Notes under the pieces: generated by a model
What the model saw: the letters and a program-made list of their open reading frames with translations, nothing else
The model's database searches: none
What the model was told of the DNA's origin: nothing
Position numbers and translations under genes: made by a program
Origin: Mycobacterium helveticum
GTDB taxonomy: Bacteria > Actinomycetota > Actinomycetes > Mycobacteriales > Mycobacteriaceae
DNA: 40,819 bases
NCBI RefSeq assembly: GCF_007714205.1
Contig: NZ_VMQU01000043.1
Location: forward strand, 1-40,819
Reading direction: 5' to 3'
In this document: positions 24,500 through 38,071 of the stretch, in pieces
How positions within the stretch are numbered: position 1 is the stretch's first letter
How the letters are laid out: every line of letters starts with the position of its first letter

Positions 24500-25753
24500 G
24501 TGGCCGAGCGATTCGTGGTGACCGGTGGCAACCGGTTGTCCGGCGAAGTCGCCGTGGGCGGCGCCAAGAACAGTGTGCTCAAGCTCATGGCCGCGACACT
24601 GCTGGCCGAAGGCACGAGCACGATCACCAACTGCCCCGACATCCTCGACGTGCCGCTGATGGCGGAGGTTCTGCGCGGTCTGGGCGCCACCGTCGAACTC
24701 GACGGCGACGTCGCGCGCATCACTTCGCCCGACGAGCCGAAATATGACGCCGACTTCGCCGCGGTGCGGCAGTTCCGGGCCTCGGTCTGCGTGTTGGGGC
24801 CGCTGGTGGGCCGCTGCAAACGGGCCAGGGTCGCCCTTCCGGGCGGCGACGCGATCGGATCGCGTCCGCTGGACATGCACCAGGCGGGTCTGCGCCAGCT
24901 GGGTGCGCAGTGCAACATCGAGCACGGGTGCGTGGTCGCGCAGGCGGAGACGTTGCGCGGCGCGGAGATTCAGCTGGAATTCCCGTCGGTGGGAGCGACC
25001 GAGAACATCCTGATGGCCGCGGTGGTGGCCGACGGGGTGACGACGATCCACAACGCGGCGCGGGAACCCGACGTGGTCGATCTGTGCATGATGCTCAACC
25101 AGATGGGGGCGCAGGTCGAGGGTGCGGGTTCTCCGACGATGACGATCACCGGCGTCCCGTGGCTACACCCGACCGAGCACCGGGTGATCGGCGACCGCAT
25201 CGTGGCGGCGACCTGGGGTATCGCCGCGGCGATGACCCGCGGAGACATCTCGGTGACGGGCGTCGACCCCGCCCACCTGCAGTTGGTCCTGCACAAGTTG
25301 CACGACGCCGGTGCCACCGTCACCCAGACCGACGACAGCTTCCGGGTGGCCCAGTACGAACGTCCCAAGGCGATCAGCGTTGCGACATTGCCGTTTCCGG
25401 GCTTTCCGACCGATCTGCAACCGATGGCCATCGCCCTGGCGTCAATCGCCGACGGCACCTCGATGATCACCGAAAACGTCTTCGAGGCGCGCTTCCGCTT
25501 CGTCGAGGAGATGATCCGGCTGGGCGCCGATGCGCGCACCGACGGCCATCACGCGGTGGTGCGGGGCCTCCCGCAACTCTCCAGCGCGCCGGTGTGGTGT
25601 TCGGACATTCGCGCCGGCGCCGGCCTGGTGCTGGCGGGGCTGGTGGCCGACGGCGACACCGAGGTGCACGACGTCTTTCACATCGACCGCGGCTACCCAT
25701 TGTTCGTGGAAAACCTGCAGATTTTGGGAGCGGAGATCGAGCGGGTACAGTAG
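24500..25753 (+). CDS. murA: UDP-GlcNAc enolpyruvyl transferase
   Basis: First committed step of peptidoglycan synthesis: moves enolpyruvate from PEP to UDP-GlcNAc. 417 residues. N-terminal [20 protein letters not shown] carries the catalytic Lys-Asn; the active loop is [11 protein letters not shown]. The residue that is Cys115 in E. coli, alkylated by fosfomycin, is Asp here (D117), as in M. tuberculosis; Asp at this position is known to give intrinsic fosfomycin resistance. GTG start, probably leaderless. The rRNA operon follows in the same direction, so readthrough may contribute to rRNA transcription. Confidence 0.97.
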   Translation: MAERFVVTGGNRLSGEVAVGGAKNSVLKLMAATLLAEGTSTITNCPDILDVPLMAEVLRGLGATVELDGDVARITSPDEPKYDADFAAVRQFRASVCVLGPLVGRCKRARVALPGGDAIGSRPLDMHQAGLRQLGAQCNIEHGCVVAQAETLRGAEIQLEFPSVGATENILMAAVVADGVTTIHNAAREPDVVDLCMMLNQMGAQVEGAGSPTMTITGVPWLHPTEHRVIGDRIVAATWGIAAAMTRGDISVTGVDPAHLQLVLHKLHDAGATVTQTDDSFRVAQYERPKAISVATLPFPGFPTDLQPMAIALASIADGTSMITENVFEARFRFVEEMIRLGADARTDGHHAVVRGLPQLSSAPVWCSDIRAGAGLVLAGLVADGDTEVHDVFHIDRGYPLFVENLQILGAEIERVQ

Positions 25754-25818
25754 TCGGAGTCCGGGACCGACAAGGGCCCAAAGGTGCGGCCAGAGAACGA
25801 AGTTGGCCAAAACCTGGC

Positions 25819-25848
25819 TTGACCCTCCTGCTGGATCCGTACTAACCT
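25819..25848 (+). promoter_or_regulatory. rRNA operon promoter P1
   Basis: -35 TTGACC (25819-25824), spacer of 18, -10 TAACCT (25843-25848), 66 bases behind the murA stop. It has the architecture of the mycobacterial rrnA P1. Confidence 0.7.
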
Positions 25849-25894
25849 GGCACGGCCGGCCCTAGCGGGCCACGGAAAGGCCAAAAACTGGGGC

Positions 25895-25924
25895 TTGACT
25901 CCAAAGCCAAGTTTGTATTAAGCT
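25895..25924 (+). promoter_or_regulatory. rRNA operon promoter PCL1
   Basis: -35 TTGACT (25895-25900), spacer of 18, -10 TAAGCT (25919-25924), followed by the conserved GGCAGGGTTGCCCCG start region. It is the promoter-proximal member of the tandem pair, same geometry as P1. Only two promoters are seen, as in slow-growing mycobacteria. Confidence 0.8.
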
Positions 25925-25964
25925 GGCAGGGTTGCCCCGGAGCGGGTGCGACAAGCAAGAGTGT

Positions 25965-25984
25965 TGTTTGAGAACTCAATAGTG
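25965..25984 (+). promoter_or_regulatory. boxA-like antitermination element in the rrn leader
   Basis: TGTTTGAGAACTCAATAGTG is the conserved actinobacterial leader element. Its 3' part extended (25977-25991) pairs with 27742-27756 in the 16S-23S spacer over 15 positions with one G-U, forming the pre-16S processing stem. Confidence 0.7.
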
Positions 25985-26119
25985 TGTTTGGTGTTTTTGT
26001 TTGTTGTTGTTTTTTGACCATGCTTACACGCCCCGTGTGTGGGCATGGTTGTTTTTGATGCCAGATTTTGGTGTCTTGTCAGGTATCTCTGATTTGAATT
26101 CACCTCGTTCGCGAGGAGT

Positions 26120-31020
<4,901 letters not shown>

Positions 31021-31088
31021 ACACCTCGCAACCACTATCTCCGAACGCCACACCCCCCACCAGAACACTTTGTTCAAAATAAATAGAG

Positions 31089-31204
31089 TTACGGCGGCCA
31101 GAGCGACAGGGAAACGCCCGGTCCCATTCCGAACCCGGAAGCTAAGCCTGTCAGCGCCGATGATACTGCCCTTTTCGGGTGGAAAAGTAGGACACCGCCG
31201 AACA
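31089..31204 (+). rRNA. rrf: 5S ribosomal RNA
   Basis: About 116 bases from TTACGGCGGCCA to CACCGCCGAACA; the two ends pair as helix I. CCCGGTCCCATTCCGAACC and GGTGGAAAAGTAGGACACC are the conserved 5S segments. It is 68 bases behind the 23S, with the 3' arm of the pre-23S stem between them. Confidence 0.97.
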
Positions 31205-31206
31205 TA

Positions 31207-31243
31207 CACAAAAACACCCCCGTAACCCGGGGGTGTTTTTGTG
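31207..31243. terminator. Bidirectional terminator of the rRNA operon and ogt
   Basis: A perfect 16-bp stem, CACAAAAACACCCCCG (31207-31222) against its complement at 31228-31243, with a five-base loop. Each arm contains five A or five T, so both strands have a GC stem followed by a T run. It ends the rRNA transcript from the left and the alkA-ogt transcript from the right, whose stop is at 31248. Confidence 0.92.
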
Positions 31244-31247
31244 CTTT

Positions 31248-31745
31248 CTAGTCGAATAATGACAAGTTCGCGCACGCCCGCCGTTTCTCCAGTTCGAGCA
31301 GGATGCGTTTGCGTTCCAGGCCTCCTCCGTAACCGGTGAGGTTTCCGCCGGCGCCGATGACACGGTGGCACGGCACGACTATTGCGATGGGGTTCCGGCC
31401 GTTGGCCAACCCCACTGCGCGCGCGGAACCGGGGGCGCCGATCTGTTCGGCGATTTGTCCGTAGGACCGGGTCTCCGCATACGGAATCGTCAACAGCGCC
31501 TTCCAGACTCGCCGCTGGAACTCGGTACCCCGCAGGTCGAGATCGAGGTCGAAGTCGACGAGCTCTCCGGCGAAGTAGGCCTCGAGTTGCCCGACGGCGT
31601 TGTCGAACGCCCCGGGGCCGGGCGTCCAGCCGGCGCGGCTGGGTTCATGGGTCTGGTCGGCCATCCGCAGATTGGTCAGGGTCGATCCGCGGCCGGCCAG
31701 GGTTAGGGGTCCTATCGGGCTGTCGATGGTGCGGTACTGAATCAT
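31248..31745 (-). CDS. ogt: Methylated-DNA-protein cysteine methyltransferase
   Basis: Suicide repair protein that takes the methyl group from O6-methylguanine. The acceptor is C126 in VPCHRVIG. The helix-turn-helix and arginine finger lie in the [27 protein letters not shown] part. 165 residues from the ATG at 31745 (MIQYRTIDS), the same length as in M. tuberculosis Rv1316c. The ATG overlaps the alkA stop by four bases, so both repair functions are made together. Confidence 0.96.
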   Translation of the reverse strand: MIQYRTIDSPIGPLTLAGRGSTLTNLRMADQTHEPSRAGWTPGPGAFDNAVGQLEAYFAGELVDFDLDLDLRGTEFQRRVWKALLTIPYAETRSYGQIAEQIGAPGSARAVGLANGRNPIAIVVPCHRVIGAGGNLTGYGGGLERKRILLELEKRRACANLSLFD

Positions 31746-33229
31746 GCGACGTCCCAATGGTTTACCGGATGCGCGAGGGTGGTCCACAGATGTTGGGTGG
31801 CATACGAGCGCCAGGGACGCCAACGAGCGCTGTGCGCGACGAGAGCCCGTTGCCCCGCGGGGAAACCCAGCCGCTGGGCGGCGAGTCTCAGGCCGAGGTC
31901 ACCGGCGGGAAACGCGTCGGGGTCGCCGAGCGCGCGCATGGCGATCACCTCCACGGTCCACGGGCCGATCCCCGGCAGAACCAGCAGCTGCTCGCGTGCG
32001 CGAGTCCAGTCGCTGCCGGCGTCCAACACGACGTGCCCCTGGGCGAGGCCGGAGACCAACGCGCTCAGTGCCCGTCGACGGACCCCGGGCACCGCCAGAT
32101 GCGCCGGATCGATGTCTGCGAGTTGGTCGATCGAGGGGAACGTGTGGGTCAACGCGCCCTCGGGATCGTGGATCGGGTGCCCGTAGGCCGCAGCCAGCCT
32201 GCCCGCGTGGGTTGTGGCCGCTTGAGTGGACACCTGTTGGCCCAGTACCGCGCGCACGGCGAGTTCGGCCTCGTCGACCGTGCGGGGAATGCGCTGTCCC
32301 GGGGCGCGAGCCACCACGGGACCGAGCGCCGGGTCGTCGGCCAGCGCGTCGACCACCGCCTCGGGATCGGCATCGAGGTCCAGCAGGCGCCGGCAGCGCG
32401 CGATCGCGGTGGCGAGGTCGCGGAAGTCGGCGAGCGCCAGTCTGCAGCGGACATGGTCGGCGGCGGGGGCGAGCGCAACCACGGCGTTGCCGGCCTGAAG
32501 CCGCAGGCTGCGCCGGTAGCTGCCGGCGCGGACCTCTTCGCACCCGGGTACGGCCGTGGCGGCGAGATGGCCGAACACGCCCTCGTACGCGAACGGGGTG
32601 CGTACCGGCAGCCGCAGGCTCACCGCCCCCGGGGACGGATTGGCGGATTTCGCGGGTTCGGGCCGGGCCGCCGCGCTCCGGCGCAGCGCCGTCGGCGTGC
32701 TTTCGAAGACCAGGCGCACGGTGTCGTTGAACTGACGGATGCTCGAAAAGCCCGCCGCGAAGGCGACGTCGCCGAAGGACAGGTCGGTGGTCTCGATCAG
32801 CAGCCGCGCGGTCTGCGCCCGCTGCGCGCGGGCCAGCGCAAGCGGGCCGGCGCCCGCTTCGGCGCGCAACACGCGCTCCACTTGGCGGGCGGTGTAGCCC
32901 AGGTGCGCCGCCAGGCCGCCGACGCCCAGCCGATCCACCGTGCCGTCGGCGATCAGCCGCATGGCGCGGGCGACGAGGTCGCCGCGCACGTTCCATTCCG
33001 GGGACCCCGGCGAGGCGTCGGGACGGCACCGCTTGCAGGCCCGAAACCCCGCCTGTTGGGCGGCCGCCGCGGTCGGAAGGAAGCGGACGTTGCGGGCGAA
33101 GGGCGGTCGCACGGGGCAACTGGGCCGGCAGTAGATCCGGGTCGTGAGCACGGCGGTGACAAACCAGCCGTCGAACCGGGTGTCCTTGGACTGTACGGCC
33201 CGGTAGCAGCGTTCGAAGTCCTCGTGCAC
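31742..33229 (-). CDS. alkA: AdaA-AlkA fusion: alkylation response regulator and DNA glycosylase
   Basis: Joins an Ada-type regulator to a 3-methyladenine glycosylase. N-terminal zinc/methyl-acceptor domain with C34, C38, C65 and C68, equivalent to Cys38, 42, 69 and 72 of E. coli Ada, the first being the methyl acceptor. Then an AraC-type DNA-binding domain (about 75-175, with [20 protein letters not shown]). The AlkA domain follows (about 190-495), with the helix-hairpin-helix [21 protein letters not shown] and the catalytic Asp in [10 protein letters not shown] chose the GTG at 33229 ([11 protein letters not shown], 495 residues), as in M. tuberculosis; an ATG at 33283 would add 18 residues. 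Methylated Ada domain presumably induces this unit. Confidence 0.93.
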   Translation of the reverse strand: MHEDFERCYRAVQSKDTRFDGWFVTAVLTTRIYCRPSCPVRPPFARNVRFLPTAAAAQQAGFRACKRCRPDASPGSPEWNVRGDLVARAMRLIADGTVDRLGVGGLAAHLGYTARQVERVLRAEAGAGPLALARAQRAQTARLLIETTDLSFGDVAFAAGFSSIRQFNDTVRLVFESTPTALRRSAAARPEPAKSANPSPGAVSLRLPVRTPFAYEGVFGHLAATAVPGCEEVRAGSYRRSLRLQAGNAVVALAPAADHVRCRLALADFRDLATAIARCRRLLDLDADPEAVVDALADDPALGPVVARAPGQRIPRTVDEAELAVRAVLGQQVSTQAATTHAGRLAAAYGHPIHDPEGALTHTFPSIDQLADIDPAHLAVPGVRRRALSALVSGLAQGHVVLDAGSDWTRAREQLLVLPGIGPWTVEVIAMRALGDPDAFPAGDLGLRLAAQRLGFPAGQRALVAHSARWRPWRSYATQHLWTTLAHPVNHWDVA

Positions 33230-33302
33230 GTCTCCTACAGTGACACCCGCCCGCCGACAACGCTGGCGGAAACGCGACATCAAAGTGGGGCGCGGGAAAA
33301 GC

Positions 33303-33330
33303 TCGTCCGCCTGCCCGGCAGCTTCGAATC
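33303..33330 (+). promoter_or_regulatory. Candidate SigK promoter upstream of sigK
   Basis: TCGTCC (33303-33308), spacer of 15, TCGAATC (33324-33330). The same layout as the candidates before mpt83 and mpt70, here with T for C at the first -10 base. It would make sigK autoregulated with a leader near 70 bases. A separate -10-like TAGGCT (33396-33401) ends eight bases before the sigK ATG and could give a leaderless housekeeping transcript. Confidence 0.55.
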
Positions 33331-33409
33331 ACCAACGTGAAAGAAAGACCGGCGCGCGGGAGCGGGAATCCGGGCGGACGTTTGCAGGCCTCACATAGGC
33401 TACCCATCG

Positions 33410-33970
33410 ATGAGTGGGTCGCGCGCGGGCAACGAGCTGGACGCATTGCTGCGTCGGGTCGCGCGCGGCGACAGCGCCGCATTCGCCGCCGTGTACGACC
33501 TCACCGCGAGCCGCGTGTACGGAATGGTGATGCGGGTGCTGCGTGATCCCGGCTACAGCGAGGAAACGACCCAGGAGATTTATTTCGAGTTGTGGCGCTC
33601 GGCGGGAGAGTACGACTCGGGTAAAGGTTCGGCTTTGGCCTGGCTGCTGACCATGGCGCACCGGCGCGCCGTCGACCGGGTGCGCTCGGAGGAGGCCTTC
33701 AGCAGGCGGGAGTCCCGCTACGCCGCGGCCAGCGCCGAGCCGCCCGGTGATGTCGTCGTAGAGTCGGCGATCGCCGGTGAGGAGCGTCGCCGGGTGGTCG
33801 CATGCCTGGACGCGTTGACCGACACGCAGCGGCAGTGTATCCAGTTGGCCTACTACGAGGGATTGACGTATAGCGAAGTGTCGCAGCGGTTGGACGCGAA
33901 TCTGTCGACGGTCAAGTCGCGCATGCGCGACGCGCTGCGGAGCCTGCGAAACTGTCTGGACGTGCGATGA
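33410..33970 (+). CDS. sigK: ECF sigma factor SigK
   Basis: 186 residues, near-identical in layout to M. tuberculosis SigK (187). Region 2 covers about residues 22-92 ([52 protein letters not shown]) and region 4 about 130-182 ([41 protein letters not shown]). C132 and C182 correspond to the Cys133-Cys183 pair proposed as a redox switch of SigK. SigK directs transcription of mpt70, mpt83 and dipZ; here those genes follow on the same strand. The ATG has no good Shine-Dalgarno. The stop overlaps the rskA ATG by four bases. Confidence 0.95.
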   Translation: MSGSRAGNELDALLRRVARGDSAAFAAVYDLTASRVYGMVMRVLRDPGYSEETTQEIYFELWRSAGEYDSGKGSALAWLLTMAHRRAVDRVRSEEAFSRRESRYAAASAEPPGDVVVESAIAGEERRRVVACLDALTDTQRQCIQLAYYEGLTYSEVSQRLDANLSTVKSRMRDALRSLRNCLDVR

Positions 33971-34665
33971 CCGAACCGACCGAATTCGAATTGCTCGCGC
34001 TTGCCGCGCCATACGCGCTCGACGCCGTGTCGGATCAGGAGCGGGTCGACATCGAGCGGCGCGTCGCGGCCGCCCCGCGGTCGTTGGCGGCGGCCTTCGA
34101 CGCGGAAGTCCGGGCCACCCGCGAGACGATGGCGGTCGCGTCGGCGGCGACCGCGGTCGAGCCGCCGCCCCGTCTGCGCGCCGTCATGCTGGCGGCGGCG
34201 GAACCCCGCGGCAAGCGCCGGTCGGGTTGGCGTACGGCAGTTCTGGCTTCCGCGGCGGCGGCGATCGTGGTCGGCGCGGTCGCCTTCGGTGTCGGCGTGC
34301 TGGTGCGGCCGCACCCACCCGCGACCGTCGCGGCGCAAGTCTTGGCCGCTCCGGACGTGCGCACGGTGTCCGGCCCGCTTGCCGACGGTACGGCCACGGT
34401 GGTGTTCTCGCGTGATCGCAACGCGGGTGTGCTGGTGATGAACAATGTCCCGCCGCCCTCCCCGGGCACCGTCTATCAGATGTGGTTGCTGGGCGCCAAG
34501 GGTGCGACCTCGGCGGGGACGATGGGCACAGCGGCAGTGGCGCCCTCGACCACCGCGACGCTGACCAACCTCGGAACGTCGACAGCCCTGGCGTTCACCG
34601 TCGAACCCGGCACCGGCTCGGCCCGGCCGACCGGGACGATACTGGCCGAGTTGCCGCTGCGCTGA
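33967..34665 (+). CDS. rskA: Anti-sigma-K factor RskA
   Basis: Membrane protein that holds SigK inactive until cut by regulated proteolysis. 232 residues, the M. tuberculosis length. Cytoplasmic N-terminal anti-sigma domain (about 1-75, [27 protein letters not shown]), one membrane helix at about 89-113 ([20 protein letters not shown]), and an extracytoplasmic beta-rich RskA domain ([28 protein letters not shown]). The ATG overlaps the sigK stop, so sigma and anti-sigma are made together in fixed ratio. No damage is visible. Confidence 0.95.
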   Translation: MTEPTEFELLALAAPYALDAVSDQERVDIERRVAAAPRSLAAAFDAEVRATRETMAVASAATAVEPPPRLRAVMLAAAEPRGKRRSGWRTAVLASAAAAIVVGAVAFGVGVLVRPHPPATVAAQVLAAPDVRTVSGPLADGTATVVFSRDRNAGVLVMNNVPPPSPGTVYQMWLLGAKGATSAGTMGTAAVAPSTTATLTNLGTSTALAFTVEPGTGSARPTGTILAELPLR

Positions 34666-34683
34666 ACGGCCCACTGCCAGCAC

Positions 34684-34711
34684 CCGTCCGCGGCCGCGCT
34701 GTCTCCGAATA
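34684..34711 (+). promoter_or_regulatory. Candidate SigK promoter upstream of mpt83
   Basis: CCGTCC (34684-34689), spacer of 15, CCGAATA (34705-34711), 60 bases before the mpt83 ATG. CCGAAT is the -10 core I know for SigK targets in M. tuberculosis. The site lies between the rskA stop and mpt83, so mpt83 need not depend on readthrough. Confidence 0.7.
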
Positions 34712-34771
34712 ACCTGCGTCCGGTCGAAAGGCGGTGCACGAGGCCGTCCCTGATGAAGGAGTACAAACGCG

Positions 34772-35437
34772 ATGATGAACGCTCGGGCCAGAACAGTCGC
34801 TGCGGCAAGCCTCGCGACGATTGCGGTCGTTGGTTTCTCGGCATGTTCAAGCAACAAGTCGGCGTCTGGGCCGACGACCACTCACAGCACGCCGACCAGC
34901 ATGGCGGCGCCCGCGACGACCTCGGGGATGGCCGATCCCGCGGCCGACCTGATCGGCACCGGCTGCGCCGCCTACGCCAAGCAGAACCCCAGCGGTCCGG
35001 GGTCCGTCGCCGGAATGGCCCAGGACCCGGTCGCCACCGCCGCGTCGAACAACCCGATGCTGACCACCCTGACGTCGGCGCTCTCGGGCAAGCTGAACCC
35101 GGACGTCAACCTGGTCGACACGCTCAACGACGGCCAGTACACGGTATTCGCGCCGACCAACGCCGCCTTCGACAAGCTGCCGGCCGCCACCATCGACAAA
35201 CTCAAGACCGACGCGCCGTTGCTCAAGAGCATCCTGACCTACCACGTGGTGCAAGGTCAGCAGAGTCCGGCCAAGGTCGACGGCACCCACCCGACCCTGC
35301 AGGGCGCCACCTTGACCGTGACCGGACAGGGTGACGCCCTGAAGGTCAACGACGCCGGTCTGGTTTGCGGCGGTGTTCACACCGCCAACGCGACGGTGTA
35401 CATGATCGACACCGTGCTGATGCCTCCGGGCCGGTAA
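34772..35437 (+). CDS. mpt83: Fasciclin-domain lipoprotein MPT83-like
   Basis: 221 residues. Lipoprotein signal: basic start, hydrophobic core and a lipobox FSAC with the lipidated Cys at about residue 25. A Ser/Thr/Pro/Ala linker follows, then one fasciclin (FAS1) domain from about 90 to the end ([64 protein letters not shown]). It is the membrane-anchored partner of MPT70 and about equally long as M. tuberculosis MPT83. GAAGGAG precedes the ATG pair. MPT83 is a surface antigen with a role in host interaction; the exact role is unsettled. Followed directly by a perfect palindrome. Confidence 0.93.
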   Translation: MMNARARTVAAASLATIAVVGFSACSSNKSASGPTTTHSTPTSMAAPATTSGMADPAADLIGTGCAAYAKQNPSGPGSVAGMAQDPVATAASNNPMLTTLTSALSGKLNPDVNLVDTLNDGQYTVFAPTNAAFDKLPAATIDKLKTDAPLLKSILTYHVVQGQQSPAKVDGTHPTLQGATLTVTGQGDALKVNDAGLVCGGVHTANATVYMIDTVLMPPGR

Positions 35438-35440
35438 TCC

Positions 35441-35496
35441 CCGATGCGAGACAGGGACAGCCCGGCCGCGGCCGGGCTGTCCCTGTCTCGCATCGG
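35441..35496. terminator. Perfect 56-base palindrome behind mpt83
   Basis: 35441-35468 is the exact reverse complement of 35469-35496: 28 bp arms, no mismatch, no spacer, centre GGCCGCGGCC. It starts four bases behind the mpt83 stop. As RNA it folds into a stem of about 26 bp, a very stable 3' end; there is no T tract. It ends 37 bases before dipZ, so it may uncouple dipZ from mpt83. Terminator function is inferred; the palindrome itself is read directly. Confidence 0.8.
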
Positions 35497-35533
35497 CACC
35501 AATCCATGAGCGGACCGGCCACGAATCCCTGTC

Positions 35534-37288
35534 GTGTTGACCGTCGCGCTGATCGGCTTTTTCGGGGGCCTGCTTACCGGCGTATCGCCGTGCATTCTCC
35601 CGGTGCTTCCCGTGGTCTTCTTCGCGGGAACCCAAAACCCCATCGATGACATTGCCGCGCAACCGGTTTCCGGTGAGGGAGTCGCGGTTGCGATCGAGCC
35701 GCGACGTACGCGGCGGACGACCATGCGGCCCTACCTGGTCGTCGGCGGCTTGGTGCTCAGCTTCAGCCTGGTCACCTTGACCGGCTCGGCGGTGCTGACG
35801 CTCCTGCACCTGCCGCAGGACGCCATCCGCTGGATCGCGCTCGTGGCGCTCGTCGCGATCGGCCTGGGCCTGATCTTCCCGGCGTTCCAGCACCTGCTGG
35901 AGCGGCCTTTCGCGCGCATCCCGCAGAAGCACATCGGCATGGATGGCAGTGGCTTCGGCCTGGGTTTGGCGCTGGGTGCTCTCTACGTCCCCTGCGCGGG
36001 CCCCGTTCTCGCAGCCATCGCGGTCGCCGGCGCCACGGCAGCCATCGGCCCGGCGACCGCGGTGCTGACCGGCGCGTTCGGGCTCGGCGTCGCCCTGCCG
36101 TTGTTGGTGTTCGCACTGGCGGGCCAACGAATTGCCCAGCGGATAAGCGTGTTCCGGCGCAACCAGCGGCAAATCCGCGTCGCGGCGGGGCTGGTGATGA
36201 TTCTGCTCGCGGTGGCGTTGGTCTTCAATGTGGCCGCGGTGCTGCAGACCGCCGTGCCCGACTACACCGGCCCGCTGCAGGACAGGCTGGCCGCCGACCA
36301 TGGTGTCGGGCAGCAGCTGCCGCTCGGCGGCATCGTCAACGACGAGAACGTCCGGCTGTCCAACTGCGGCAATGGTGCCTCGGAGCTCGAAAACTGTGGT
36401 CCGGCACCCGATCTCAAGGGGATCACCGGCTGGTTGAACACACCCGGAGATCGGCCGGTCGACCTCGCGTCGCTGCGCGGCAAGGTCGTTCTGATCGATT
36501 TCTGGGCGTATTCGTGCATCAACTGCCAGCGCGCCATCCGCCATCTCGTCGGCTGGTACGACGCGTACAAGGACTACGGGTTCGAAGTGGTCGGCGTGCA
36601 CACGCCCGAGTACGCCTTCGAGAAGGTGGCAGGCAATGTCGCCAAGGGCGCCGCCGATCTGGGCATCCGGTATCCGATCGCCCTCGACAACCGCTATTCG
36701 ACGTGGACGAACTACCGAAACCGCTACTGGCCCGCGGAATACCTGATCGACGGGGCCGGCCAGGTGCGGCACATGAAATTCGGCGAAGGCGGCTACAGCG
36801 TCACCGAGAAGCTGATCCGGCGGCTGCTCGTCGACGCGCATCCCGGGCTCAAACTTCCGCCGCCGCGCGACACGACGGATCCCGCCCCCCGCCGACAGAC
36901 CACCCCGGAGACCTATCTGGCAGTGGGCAAGGTCGTCAACTACGGCGGGGAGGGCCGGTACGACGAAGGGGCCGCGACGTTCGACTACCCGCCGGTCCTG
37001 GCCGCCGACAGGTTCGCGCTGCGGGGACGGTGGTCGCTGGACTACCAGGGCGCGACGGCCGACACGGACCAGTGCGGCATCGAACTGAACTACCACGCCA
37101 AAGACGTCTATATCGTCGCCGGCGGCACGGGAACCCTGACCGTCACCCGCGGCGGACGGTCCGTCGCGCTGCCGATCAGCGGCCCGCCCACGTCGCACCG
37201 GATCGTCGCCGACGATCAGCCGGCGTCGGGAACGCTGGAGGTCCGGCCCGGCCGGGGGTTGCAGATCTACTCCTTCACCTACGGCTGA
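35534..37288 (+). CDS. dipZ: CcdA/DsbD-like transmembrane thioredoxin protein DipZ
   Basis: 584 residues. N-terminal CcdA-type membrane domain with the paired Cys of electron transfer at C20 (GVSPCILP) and C154 (VPCAGPVL), six or so helices to about 240. Then an extracytoplasmic thioredoxin-fold domain with active site C328-I-N-C331 ([10 protein letters not shown]), and a C-terminal beta domain (about 460-584) which in M. tuberculosis Rv2874 is carbohydrate-binding-like. It should carry reducing power out of the cell to keep secreted Cys proteins correct; MPT70 and MPT83 each carry disulfide-type Cys. GTG start as in the homologue core; the long N-terminal head annotated in M. tuberculosis is absent. 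Confidence 0.94.
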   Translation: MLTVALIGFFGGLLTGVSPCILPVLPVVFFAGTQNPIDDIAAQPVSGEGVAVAIEPRRTRRTTMRPYLVVGGLVLSFSLVTLTGSAVLTLLHLPQDAIRWIALVALVAIGLGLIFPAFQHLLERPFARIPQKHIGMDGSGFGLGLALGALYVPCAGPVLAAIAVAGATAAIGPATAVLTGAFGLGVALPLLVFALAGQRIAQRISVFRRNQRQIRVAAGLVMILLAVALVFNVAAVLQTAVPDYTGPLQDRLAADHGVGQQLPLGGIVNDENVRLSNCGNGASELENCGPAPDLKGITGWLNTPGDRPVDLASLRGKVVLIDFWAYSCINCQRAIRHLVGWYDAYKDYGFEVVGVHTPEYAFEKVAGNVAKGAADLGIRYPIALDNRYSTWTNYRNRYWPAEYLIDGAGQVRHMKFGEGGYSVTEKLIRRLLVDAHPGLKLPPPRDTTDPAPRRQTTPETYLAVGKVVNYGGEGRYDEGAATFDYPPVLAADRFALRGRWSLDYQGATADTDQCGIELNYHAKDVYIVAGGTGTLTVTRGGRSVALPISGPPTSHRIVADDQPASGTLEVRPGRGLQIYSFTYG

Positions 37289-37317
37289 CCCCGATCACGA
37301 TCGACTTCCCCGGTCGG

Positions 37318-37345
37318 CAGTCCAAAACGGTCCGGGCTCCGAATC
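37318..37345 (+). promoter_or_regulatory. Candidate SigK promoter upstream of mpt70
   Basis: CAGTCC (37318-37323), spacer of 15, CCGAATC (37339-37345), 63 bases before the mpt70 ATG and 29 bases behind the dipZ stop. Same spacing as the two other candidates in the cassette. Confidence 0.65.
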
Positions 37346-37408
37346 ATCCATGTCGGTAGGAATCCGGCGGCGGACACCCGCCGCCGACACTTAGGAGGCC
37401 AGATCCAC

Positions 37409-37993
37409 ATGAAAGCACGCACCACGTCATTTTTGGCGACGGGATTCGCGGCGGCGACCCTCGTCGGTTTTGCGGTGACCACCGCCCCGACCGCGGCCGC
37501 GGCCGACCTGGTCGGGCCGGGATGCGCGGAATACGCGGCGGCCAACCCCAGCGGTCCGGGATCGGTGGAGGGGATGTCGCAGGCCCCGGTGGCGGTGGCG
37601 GCGTCGAACAACCCGATGTTGACGACGTTGACCGCCGCTCTTTCGGGCAAGCTGAATCCCGATGTGAACCTGGTCGACACGCTGGACAACGGGCAGTACA
37701 CGGTGTTCGCCCCGACCGACGCCGCCTTCGCCAAGCTGCCGGAGTCGACCATCGGCCAACTCAAAACCGATTCGAAGCTGCTGACCAGCATCCTGACCTA
37801 CCACGTGGTGCAGGGGCAGTTGAGTCCGGCCCGGGTCGTGGGCTCCCACAAGACCCTGCAAGGCGCGAACGTGACCGTGTCCGGGCAGGGAAACAACCTC
37901 AAGTTCGACAACGCGGGTCTCGTCTGCGGCGGCGTGCCGACCGCGAACGCGACGGTGTACATGATCGACACGGTCCTGATGCCGCCCAGGTAG
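37409..37993 (+). CDS. mpt70: Secreted fasciclin-domain antigen MPT70
   Basis: 194 residues. Sec signal peptide with cleavage probably after TAAAA near residue 31, no lipobox, so the product is released. The mature protein starts [20 protein letters not shown] and consists of one fasciclin domain, ending in DTVLMPPR. It is a clear paralogue of the upstream lipoprotein. The two Cys (GPGCAEY and LVCGG) match the disulfide of M. tuberculosis MPT70 (193 residues). AGGAGG precedes the ATG. Role in host interaction is known only in outline. Confidence 0.95.
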   Translation: MKARTTSFLATGFAAATLVGFAVTTAPTAAAADLVGPGCAEYAAANPSGPGSVEGMSQAPVAVAASNNPMLTTLTAALSGKLNPDVNLVDTLDNGQYTVFAPTDAAFAKLPESTIGQLKTDSKLLTSILTYHVVQGQLSPARVVGSHKTLQGANVTVSGQGNNLKFDNAGLVCGGVPTANATVYMIDTVLMPPR

Positions 37994-38018
37994 TCAGTCG
38001 TCCCGTCGGGAACGTCTC

Positions 38019-38063
38019 CATCACACCGCGAGCCGGGGGAGGCCCCCCGGCTCGTGGGTGATG
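38019..38063. terminator. Hairpin behind mpt70
   Basis: An 11-bp perfect stem CGAGCCGGGGG (38029-38039) with its complement 38044-38054 and a four-base loop. The outer CATCAC (38019-38024) pairs with GTGATG (38058-38063) across an imperfect bulge. It lies 25 bases behind the mpt70 stop and ends nine bases before the next gene's start. A likely end for the SigK cassette transcript. Confidence 0.65.
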
Positions 38064-38071
38064 ATGGGGCC

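Noticed and set aside
31382..33340. Long plus-strand open frame opposite alkA and ogt
   Set aside because: Arginine/glycine-rich shadow; alkA and ogt motifs are intact on the minus strand.
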